Under the pieces are notes generated by a model. That model saw nothing but the letters and a program-made list of their open reading frames with translations, did not search any database and was not told the origin of the DNA. This document shows, piece after piece, positions 1 through 9,812 of a stretch of DNA of 52,611 nt. The position numbers and the translations under genes were made by a program. Origin of the DNA: Obelidium mucronatum (Eukaryota; Chytridiomycota; Chytridiomycetes; Chytridiales; Chytriomycetaceae); assembly GCA_025765595.1 (NCBI GenBank), contig JAIVFH010000199.1:1-52611 (forward strand), given 5' to 3'. Numbering within the stretch: the stretch's first letter is position 1; every line of letters begins with the position of its first letter.

Positions 1-1
1 C

Positions 2-565
2 GCCCGCAAACAAGCATTCAACAACCTCGCAAAAATCTACGGCCGCGCTCGAGAACTCTCACAAATCGCGCTCTGCTCAGACCTCCAATTCACACACTGG
101 AGCAGTCAAATCGCACTCGGCTGTTTCCTGCTCGCGTCCCAGGAACTGGAGGATATGCGGGCGGATTTGGATCGGTATATCAGCTACCGCATCGACTGGA
201 TAGACACGGATACGATTGCATCTCTCCACGTGAAATTGGAGGGCGTTACGAATGCGATTACGGCGCAGCAGGAGTTTGAAAAGTTGGCAAAAGATCCAAA
301 GAGTGTGGTTGGGGTTAAGGTGAAGGAGGTGAATGCAAAGCTGGCTGGGTGCTTGAATCCGGAATATTTGGCTGTTAGCAAATTGTAGAGTGGTTTTTTT
401 TACTTCAGTGTTGTATTTAAGTGTCTGAACCTAGTTATTATTTTTTTTTTTGACAGGCATGAAAAACGAAAGAGAGAAGCTGAAGCTGCCAAAGACGCGA
501 AAAGGCAGAAAAAGAACGCGAAAGAAGCAGCATCTCATGCTGCAACATCGTCGATCTTTGATTAA
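2..565 (+). CDS. 3' end of an unrecognised protein gene (5' part outside the window)
   Basis: An open frame enters from the left edge (frame 2) and runs to a TAG at 386-388. It reads as an alpha-helical, soluble-looking protein (…FNNLAKIYGRARELS…, …LEDMRADLDRYISYR…, …TAQQEFEKLAKDPKS). A second open stretch follows a pyrimidine tract and acceptor AG near 455 and encodes a Lys/Glu/Ala-rich tail (HEKRKREAEAAKDAK…) ending …SSIFD and TAA at 563-565. This suggests a terminal exon joined by an intron of unclear donor, in which case the TAG at 388 would be intronic. I do not recognise the family. The helical character and charged tail are all that can be said. Whether the real stop is 388 or 565 is undecided. 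Confidence 0.5.
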
Positions 566-1395
566 ACACCTCTGTTGGAACTTTTGAATGGGCTTGGTTA
601 TGATGGGCTGGTGGAACACAAGTGAAAGCCAGAATATTTTAAAGGGCCTGCAAGTGTGAGAGTCCAAAAAATAAAACTCAGCTTGTTCCATGAGTAATGA
701 TTCGACCGATGACAGAGTATCCCACCGACGAACTGTGCATCCTTGCTGCCCAACAACAAGTGAGTGACCATTGCTTTAAACTCTCTAAACAATGGCCTTG
801 GCAGATTAATACAGATAGAATGTCTGTCAGCTTCAACATCATAGAACCGATAGAATTTCCATTCAGCTTCAGGAAATCTTTCCTTGATTTTTGGAGTTGT
901 AGTCTGCAGGTGAAACAAATCGAATATACAAAGCTTCACTGAAAAGGGGGTTAAAGAATTCAAAAAGGAGCAGGTTTAACAGTCAAAAGTTGCAACTCCA
1001 TTTAAATAATTCACAAATGCTCTCTGTATCCAACCCGACTCCAAAAATCACCCAAAAGTAAGTGAACAACAAGGCAGACAAGATTCTGGATGGATAGTGT
1101 GCCTTGATGTGTGTTCCACTAACTTGAAGTGTAGTTGACAGATTTGCCAGGACTTCTCGATGATATTCTCATGTTCATGTTGTTTTGTGTCTTTTTCTTT
1201 TACATTGAGCGAAGCAGGTGTCTTATGCTTTCCTTTCTCAGGGGTTGATACGAAAACAAAAACAAAACAAGCTTAGCAAACGCACAATCACGTCAATTTA
1301 TGTCCCATCCACATAAAGAAGTGGGGATTTGGGGACAAAAAATTTAAGCAACTAACTCTTTATTCACATTCAAATATCATTTCTTTAGTTTCCTG
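566..1395. other. Intergenic stretch, no supported gene
   Basis: This 830-nt stretch lies between the 3' end of the first gene and the convergent anoctamin gene. The reverse strand between 598 and 963 is open for 121 codons and has a few protein-like runs (FPEAEWKFYRFYDVEA). There is no splice context or start that ties it to a gene and no recognisable domain. A reverse-strand stretch near 1000-1090 is also open and hydrophobic. These could be a decayed gene fragment. I see no RNA gene and no repeat. Confidence 0.4.
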
Positions 1396-4300
1396 TCAGC
1401 ACAACGAGTCTCTTGATTCTTGATTGAAAAACTCATCCTCTTCCTCCAAATCCTGATCCATCTTGACTTTTTCCAAATACTGTGCTCGCGCCATTGCAGT
1501 TGTCACTATCGATGGCGTATTCGGCATCAAAAGTTGAAACACCTGGGTCAAGGCAAAAACAATGTAATGAAACACAATCACGAATCCCAAACGAATTGCC
1601 ATCTGCTCTCCCATGCTCAACCCTTTGATAAAGAACGTATCAAAAGTCGGGGATGTAAATGACACCAGTACAGAATTTGTCGCAACACTTGTTATCGCAA
1701 TCACTCGAATAATCATTCCCCACACTCCAATATCTTGGGCCAAAAATGGCTCAGGCCTTTGATAAACGACTAGAAGCTTGAATGCATCTGCACGGATCTC
1801 ATAAATGTTGTTGATCAGTGCAAACAATGGCGCCAACGGGAAACTGCAAGCAAACAACGCAATATATCCAAATTGAATAATTTTCGTAGCGTATTCATCT
1901 CGAATTCCTCCAAATGCATTCAGTTTGTCATCACGATAATATTGAGGAAGCAGTTCGGCTTCTGCCAAGTCAATAACATACTGATCATCATAAGTAGACA
2001 TTGACGGTCTATGACTTGCTAGCGGAAGCATCACGCTGGATCTAGGAACTGCCGTTGAATTACGAATATTTGCCAATGCAGACGATTGCGACATAATGGA
2101 TCCAGTTCTGCTCTTTGACTTCTCAGTCTTCTCTAATATGATTGATACATTTCGACTTCCTGCATGACTTGGATTCAAATGGGTATTCAATTGCTCGACT
2201 GACTGAAATGCAGGCAAGCTGTTTGCTGTTGTCATGGAATGAGTTATCTCAGGAGCTTCTAATCTGATGGAAGGCGTGTCTGTGGGTGCAATAGCAAGCG
2301 TTGCTTTCCTACTTCGTGGAGGCGGATATTGGAATGTGATTGGTGAAGTCTTATGATCAATTGTACTTGTCGCCGACGGAGCTAGAGAGTGTTCCGATTT
2401 TCCCACGACACTCGCTAAAATGATGGTGTCATTCGATTGCGTGGTCTCCTCAGGTCGAATTGTTTTTTTCCGCATCATTTTGCTACGCCTTGATTTAAGC
2501 CGAAATACCGATAGCATTTGTTTCGATTTCGCAACAATCAGAGGAATTGCAAGTTCCTGAAACCTTTCGATAACTGTGGTAAAAGAACATGTGATTTTTT
2601 TAGTGGCGGAAAATGATAAGCAGCGAACCGTACTCTGTCCTCCGATAAAGATTACAAATAGGTTGATTGTCACACTGGATGCGCACTGTTCCTTCGTGCA
2701 ATATTCATTCAATTCTTCCATTCCAAAAAGATAGTAGTATGATAGATTAGGCTTCACAAATGCATAATATATAAGCTGGATTCATTTCAAAATGTGAATA
2801 CTTGTCCAACATTTATCGGCAACGCAAGAAAATACCTGGGAGTAACTATTTGCAAAATCAAAAATATATGTCTTAAATATCAAGGCGTCGTCAAACTGTG
2901 ATTTCGTGCGGCTATTTTTTTTTCCAGAGATTCGTTTAATAGACGCTTTGATTTTCCCCATACATGACTCAACTAATTCTCCCATTCATTAAGCTTCTCG
3001 ACGATAGCTCCAAAAGGTATTTTCATGATCACAATCGATGTAAGTCCTGGAAAAAGGATTTTGATTGCAAATTCTCATATAATGCGGAAAAAAAGGACCG
3101 TACCCAGTAATGAAGTAATGACGTTGATTGCAATATCATTATTTACTTTTGGTGACAGGTAAGCTCCTATAGACACTTGAACCGCAATGCTGCTCGAAAC
3201 AATCAAAATCCAAAACAAAATCACTACTGAAGATATTAATTGACGCCTTGTTCTCCTCTTTGCAGGAAAAACGAGCTCCATTTTTCCCGTAATTGGACTT
3301 CGCCTAATTATTGTTTTTGTTTTATTTTTCTTCACTTAATCACTTATCAAAATATTCAAACCTTTGCAGCTCTCCTTTATATTGCGGCCGTTTTGTTTCC
3401 TCTTTTTGGTAATCTGTAGTAGACCACCTCCAAGCAAAGAATTTTGTTTGCCGGTCCCAAGCAATTGGCATGAGAATAGCCCACAGAGAAATAAAGAGAC
3501 CAAAAAATGGTGTCAAATCGTTGTCAAATAATATATGCCATTGAAAACCCCCATCCGAGCTGTGGGAAAATTTTGGGTTAATGGGTTGTTGAAGACCTTT
3601 TTGGACCTCTTCAAAATATCGACATACGTGAAAGCCTGTGTCAGGCCATGCAACACAACTATCAGCCCAAGACCCGTGGATATCAGTAGCCACACATTGT
3701 AAAATCCAATGAATGCAAAGTAAAGACCGACTGTTTCTCCGAAATAGGCGGCAATGTCATCGATGGGTTGGATTTCAAAGTACTTTTGCACCCATTCCCG
3801 CCGTAGATATTCACGCATGGTATCTGGATCGTTTTCATTGTCATGCAAATGGAACATTGCGGTATATATCCCTTCGCTTAAAAGGTAATCGATTCCTTGA
3901 AATGTAATGTTTTTTTTTAGCAAAACTGGGAATATAGGCACGCATGCGAGTTTCACCTTTTCTATCCTTGTGTTTCGCAACAAGACCTGCTACTTGCATC
4001 GATATTTCTACATGCGATATTATATTGAACGTCTACGTTTTTTTTCTCGATTCAGGACCAAAATTAAAGATGGAAGGGAGTTTGAGTTGTACCAATAGTG
4101 AGCGGTGACTATCTCGGAAGAATTCCAATTGTATTGTACATGGATCGATATCTTTAGGATCTCCTCCTTTGAATCTAGTCAAGTCTTTCCTTTTGAATGC
4201 TGCACTTTGTGTTTTCGTATCCAAGTCATCCAGCATGAATAATCGTTTCAAGTATCGTATAGAGCCGTTGAGGTATGATGGAATAGTCTTCGCTCCAGCT

Positions 4301-5406
4301 GAAGAGACAGATAATCGTGAATTATAATTCTAAGTCATTGAATTCCGGTATTTGAGAAAAATATAAATATAAATATAAAAAAGAAAAATATTGGAAAGTA
4401 TTAAAAATAAGAGTGGACCGTACAGTATCTGTCTTAAGCGGAAGCTTCAACTTCATTAGCTGAGCTTCTGCACAGAGAGCCGAAAATGGTGTAATAATTT
4501 TGATGAAGACTTCGTTTGGTGTTTCCAGTGATATTTCGCGTTCAATAATAAGTCCCTTTTGCAGTAATTTGGTCTCAAATCGTTTCCGTAGGGCATCCCC
4601 TTTTGAATCGCCGGGAGTAACAAACACATTTCAAGATGTAATCATATCGTAAGACACCAAAGTGAAGTTTAATAAATGCGTCTGGAGACGATGCAGGTGT
4701 GGCCATAGATGAGGGCCCCAGATCCTGCAATAAAGGGTTAAATACATACCCACTCTTTGAACCTAAAAAGAAATGAAACAAAGAGCCTTTTTTCCCCGTA
4801 CCAAACATATTCCAAGCGTCCTTCTACGGTATTTTTCGGTGTTTTCCACTTTGCAATACGATCGAAAAGAATCACGTCGGCAGCTTTCAGCAAATACACA
4901 GTTCTCCTCCCTTTCGTCCTGACAGTTACATCTGCCGCTCCATATTTTGGTCCACTCCATCCGTTATGTGTTTGTGGCTCTGCTGGTTCGTCTTTTGAGT
5001 TTGATGCTGCTCCCAACTTCAATGTTGCCATTGCCTTCACCGCCGCAAGCTGAGGTACTCCCAGTATCGATGCCCGATGTACTCTTTCGAATAGGTTTGA
5101 TGGATCTTTTAAAGATGATTTGCGCGTCATGAATGAAAATGGCTGAGGTATTTCAGGAGTCGTTTGTTCAGTGTTGTTTGAGGTAGTCCCCTCCTTTGTT
5201 GTTGTTGATGGGAATATCGACAAGAAGCTGAAGGACGATCTACGCCGTGATTCGGGTGTTGTTTGCAGTGGTTGTGGTTCTGCTGAATCTGACTGAACTT
5301 GGAGCGTTGCTAAGGGTGGTTGTGGCGGTTCATGTATGATGGTGATGCCGGCATCTGATCCAGCAGATTCCACATTGCCTGGTTCTGCTTCATCGCGACT
5401 GTCCAT
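1396..5406 (-). CDS. Anoctamin/TMEM16-family membrane protein (Ca2+-regulated channel or scramblase)
   Basis: A multi-exon gene (about eight exons). The N-terminal exon (4738-5406) is Ser/Pro-rich and then enters an anoctamin cytosolic domain (GRRTVYLLKAADVILFDRI). Later exons give the dimerisation region (about 4322-4627), the first membrane block (3513-3983, YFGETVGLYFAFIGFYNVW), a W-D-R-containing helix (FGLFISLWAILMPIAWDR), a conserved RTKSQFDDALIFK stretch (near 2900) and the C-terminal anoctamin block (IIQFGYIALFACSFPLAPLF then INNIYEIRADAFKLL). Family members are homodimeric ER or plasma-membrane proteins with about 10 membrane helices; fungal ones are scramblases or ER tethers. A long Ser/Thr-rich insert occupies about 2000-2500. 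The C-terminus is acidic (DLEEEDEFFNQ). A TAA sits directly before the chosen ATG at 5406 in that frame. An ATG at 5519 opens another frame, so the first exon could be longer. One expected Ca2+ ligand seems replaced (see findings). Confidence 0.85.
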
Positions 5407-5677
5407 TTAGTGATTGTTTCCGCGTCTGAGAGAGAGCGTGCGAAAGGAGTTGATTGAAATACAGACAACACTTGTTGCGGGTCAGGGCTTTTGGGATTGC
5501 CAAAAGTGAAGATCTTCAAATGTAAAAACTGAGAGTGGAATAATAAGGGCTTTTATTTCCTTTCATATAGCTCTAAATTCTAAAGGATGGGATCAAGAAA
5601 ATAAGTACATAATTGTCGTGTGGTTTTGAAAGAGAAACGGGGGAACAGTTGCAAAAAGAAAAGAGGAAAACACGCCT

Positions 5678-7624
5678 TTAAGCGCTCTTGGTAGAGTTCG
5701 TGGAAGTAGCAGTTGGTTTACTAGCCAACTTGGCTTCCGCATTCAGTTTATCGACAGAATATCTGACTTTGCAATCAGACTTTCTCACGACACAAGCATC
5801 CATGTGCCATGCCTTGATGAACTCCTCCGAAAGAGATGTCGGGTACTGGTGAGGATCACTTGGGGTTGGGTCGACAGCTCCCGGGTATCGTTCACAAACA
5901 AAGTCCTCGCATTTTGGGTGAAGAGCGACGGGGCAAGGGTTGTTCGCATGAAGACCCACTTCTGAATCGAAAAAGGTGCCCTTTGGAAGGACAGTGATAC
6001 GGTCAAAATACGCCTTGTAAAGCTGGCAACCAGATGGAATAACGTAGCTCTCAGTAACACCGTCAGCAGTAACGTTCACAAATGTTTGGCCGTTGGGTCC
6101 AGGAGTTACAGAGTAGCTGTTAAGTGGATCAAATTCCTTCTCCTCCACATCGTCAGCACGCTTGGCCTTGCCACCCAACGCATGGAGCGCAGGTGGAGCA
6201 ATCAAACCATTCAACATGTTTTCAGTCCAAAGTGGATTGTCAGGCAACGGGCTCCTGGTTGGACCTGGGGCTGGAGTTCCAGTTGGAGTACCTGGTGGGG
6301 TAGAGAATCGAACAGGGGGTAGCGCTCCTTGGTAATATGCGTTATAGTTTGGCTTGCTTCCATCGGGGCAAGTGGGGTGCGTGTAGTCCACATCACCGGC
6401 ACTCTTTGTGTAAATATAGCAAAGTGGGTCACTGTTTGTGTCAAACATATCCCCAGCGCTGAATTGAGAGAAAGAGTCTAATGGTTGTGACGGGTTAACT
6501 GGTTGACCAGCGGGACCACCTGGGGTTGCTTGCAGGTTGCCTTCGTAGGAATTCTTGTAGCTTGGACAGAGTTGTTGCCATTTCCAGTAGTGTTTGTCAA
6601 CATAGGCGTGGTGAAGGTAGAAGACTGGGTCTCGTGGCGACCAAGATGGGTCACCCATTGAACAAGATCCTCCAAGAACAGCGTGGCCAGCAGCATGGAA
6701 CTAAGGGGTAAAATATCGTTTAGAATTAAGTACCAAGCAAATCTCAAGAGATTCTCACGTTAATGGTATCGTCGTAACGAATGTCGTTGTACGATCGTGC
6801 ACTGGAAAGAATTGAATTCATTTGAGAGCTGCTCCAGAAAACACCACCTCCACATCTATCCAAACATTTGTTTGGGAATCTGTCTGTGTTGACTTGGAAT
6901 CCGCTGTTGACAGAGAATTGCCCACTAATCAAACATTGACCTGCGCTGCCTTGCGTTCCAAAGTACTGATCAGTGAATAAATCCAAAGATTGCCAGGTCT
7001 GCCTCCAGAATGTTAGCTCTACCGTCCTGAAGCAGACACTTATTTTCAAAATGAAAGACACTCACAGTTTGATGGGCGGCTTCAGTCAATGTACACAATT
7101 CCACCAAACCAGTTAACACTTTCCAAAGCAAGTTCCATCATGTGAAGCATAGCACGGTGGTAAACCTGGAAATTGAAAATAAGAGTAAGCTCCAATCTCA
7201 CGTGACTGGATGAGGAGTCACCCAAAGGACGTACCAAAAACTGAGCGTTGGCATGAGACCACCTTTTTTAGTAAACCAAGAACATCAAATTAGTGACTTG
7301 ATTGGACTTTTGGCTCGAGGAAAGGCACAAACCAAGCGTTTCTGGCATGAGTGTATGCAAAATCGTCCCACGACATGAAGCCCGGATCGTTGTATTGAAG
7401 AGACTGTGCTCGAGTTGCAAGAGCCTTAATTGCTGTAATGTAACCAGCTTTCTCAGCACTGGTCAACTGTGTCCACTTCTCTGTCGTTCCGGTTGAGGTC
7501 AGCCTGGCTATCAATGCTAATGGCAAGAGACTCACCGGCGGATCCTTTGGTTGGTACAAGCTGCATCAACCGATAGCGCTGTGAGAAGAGGAGCAACAAC
7601 GGCAAGCAAGTGGGTCACTCTCAT
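5678..7624 (-). CDS. Tyrosinase A (secreted copper oxidase), one frameshift
   Basis: First of four tandem paralogues. It likely oxidises phenols to quinones (melanin or cell-wall cross-linking). ATG at 7624 gives a signal peptide (MRVTHLLAVVAPLLTALS, then …DAACTN). About five short introns follow. Copper site A: THARNAWW, SHANAQFL and YHRAML supply three His (H-x7-H-x8-H). Copper site B: FHAAGH plus DPVFYLHHAYVDKHYWKW. After a Pro/Thr-rich linker with GTPTGTPAPGPT comes a C-terminal Cys-containing domain shared with B and C (…ANNPCPV…, …AWHMDACVVRKSDCK…). At 7084 one extra base breaks frame: …IVYID then TGA, where the paralogues read …VYLDEAAHQ. Without that base the exon continues to a normal GTGAGT donor. 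So this is either a recent pseudogene or an assembly error. Neighbours: tyrosinase B begins about 145 nt upstream of its start. Confidence 0.85.
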
Positions 7625-7769
7625 TGTAACTGTTTTGAGCGAAGAGATTTGGAAAATAATCCACAAATTGGTTTCGTTCAATCAAAATTCAACTTGTAAC
7701 AGATTATTTTAAATCATGTTTATTCTAATAGTACTCTATTGATATTATATAGAAAAAAAGAGGCCCTCC

Positions 7770-9661
7770 TCAAGACTTGGAATTGCATTTGTCAACAGTC
7801 CATAGCATCTTACAGTCAGCTTTGCGAACCATACACAAATCCATATTCCAGCCCTTCACTTCACTATCAGTCAAAACACGAGAATACTGGCACTTGTTAT
7901 CCTTGGTCGGTGTCTTGAAACCGGGGAAGCGCTTGCAAACAGGCACCACATCACATGGACGATGCAGTACAAACGGACACGGATTATTTTTTGGCAAGCC
8001 AACGGCATCGTCATACACATAGCCAGTCGGCAAAATTGTGATTCGATCAGAAAATACTCTGTGTAAAGAACAGCCATTCGGGATAGTATACGCCACGGTT
8101 TGGTTCCGAGTCGTCACACTCACGATCGTTGTGTTGTTGTCTCCTTGACTCAACATGTAATGCTTCTCTCTTACAGCTGGACGCTCTTTCTTGTTCTTTC
8201 GTCCAGAGTTTCCAGATTGGCGGTTTTCGACATGGCGAACGGCCTCGGAGTCACTTCGACGGCCAACGTTGAATGTAGAGTTGGCCAACGTTGAATGTCA
8301 GAGTTTGACCCATCGCGTGAACCAAAAGCATTTTGAGGTTATTTTGGAGCCATTGATCGTCAATATCGCTGCTGAGAGCAGAAATTGTAGGGGACGCCAC
8401 TGCCGTTGTCGTAGCTGTAGCACCCCCATTCGCATTTTGAGATGCCACAGGCAGCTGAAGGATTGTCCAGCAGGTGGGGACAACAGGAGGTTGAGCTGGT
8501 TGTGGAGGAGGAGGGGGGCTACTCCAAGGTGTATAGTTTGGCGCACTACCATCAGGGCAGTTTGAATGAGAGTAAGGAACGTCACCCGCACTCTGCGAAT
8601 ACGAATAACACAGAAAATCGCTTCTCGTATCAAAAACATCTCCCGCCGTCAATGGCCCCCAAGAATCCAGTGGAATAGTAGGGGACACGGGTTGCCCATT
8701 ACCAGACGCCGGGTTCGTGAAATCGAATTGGGATTGATAGTTTCCATTATAACTTGTCACGTAATGGTTTGGACAAAGCATTTGCCATTTCCAGTAGTAC
8801 TTGTCAACGTACGCGTGATGTAAAAAAAAGAGAGGATCTCTTGGCGACCAACTTGGGTTTCCCATATCACATTGATTCATGTCTCCACCCAACACGAAAT
8901 GCCCACTCGCGTGGAAATTCGAGATATCATTGGATCGAACTCCTTCGTAATCTGTAGCTCCACTGATTTGATTGACTAGAGAGTACGCGTCCACAAAAGA
9001 TCCACCGCCACATCTTCTTAGACATTGCATGTTTCCATTGTCGCCAAGGACTTGGAATCCACTGTTTCCAGAGAACTGGCCAGTTGTCAGACACTGCCCA
9101 ACTTGCCCTTGGCCGCCAAAATATTCATTTGAGAATAAGTCCAAGTTTTGCCAGTCCTAAAAAAGTTTTTTCAACAAACGTAATGTTGTGTTGGAAATGT
9201 ACAAGCAATATCGCAAATGAGCCCCACACAACAAACTTACAGATTGATGAGCCGCTTCGTCTAGATACACAATACCACCATTCCATCCAACAGTCTGCAT
9301 TGCTTTCTCAAAGATTACCAGCATAGCGCGATGATAAACCTTAGAATTTTCCAATTCAGTTCCAAAACTTCTCTCAAGCACACAGACAAACTTAAAACAA
9401 ACCAAAAACTCTGCATTCGCATGTGCCCACCATGCATTCGCAGCATGTGTACTTGTAAAGTCGGAGTAACTAATCACAGAAGGGTTCGTGTATTGGAAAG
9501 ACCGGGGCCTCTGTGCCAAGGCTCGGATGGCTGCTACAAACTGGCGCTTTTCACCACCAGAGAGTTGTCCCCATTCTCGTCTGACTTGTGGGTTGGTGCA
9601 AGCCGCGTGGACTCCGATAGAGACTGCAGCGAGGAAGGACAAGTGCACCACTCAAATTCAT
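7770..9661 (-). CDS. Tyrosinase B, disrupted by an internal repeat and a start-frame shift
   Basis: Paralogue of A, C and D. The signal peptide region (HLSFLAAVSIGVHAACTN) is open, but the only nearby ATG (9661) lies one base out of frame and a TGA directly precedes the GTG-GTG. Copper site A: THAANAWWAHANAEFL and YHRAML. Copper site B: FHASGHFVLGGD plus DPLFFLHHAYVDKYYWKW. The region after site B (…PLDSWGPLTAGDVFDT…, YSQSAGDVPYSHSNC) matches its neighbours. At 8261-8298 a 16-bp sequence occurs twice with a 22-bp offset. It throws the frame into a stop at 8251-8253, so the C-terminal domain at 7770-8250 (…KNNPCPF…, …VRKADCKMLWTVDKC) is cut off. Removing 22 bp joins the frames exactly. As written, the product would keep all six copper His but lose the C-terminal cap. 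Confidence 0.8.
8261..8298. repeat. 16-bp direct repeat, 22-bp offset, inside tyrosinase B
   Basis: The 16-mer GGCCAACGTTGAATGT occurs at 8261-8276 and again at 8283-8298, separated by AGAGTT. The second copy is followed by CAGAGTT, so the whole unit is nearly duplicated (one base differs). An offset of 22 is not a multiple of three and produces the frameshift in the surrounding gene. The pattern fits replication slippage or template switching. Confidence 0.9.
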
Positions 9662-9812
9662 GGCGAAAAATTTATTTTGTCTTCAAACAGTTGCAAGAAG
9701 AACCCACTATTTTATGGAGGGATGCGGGTGGACTAATAAAAATAACATATATAAAAATAAACGTGGGTGATTTTTTTGACGACCTAAAAACAGGTATTCC
9801 TACGCATTTTTT

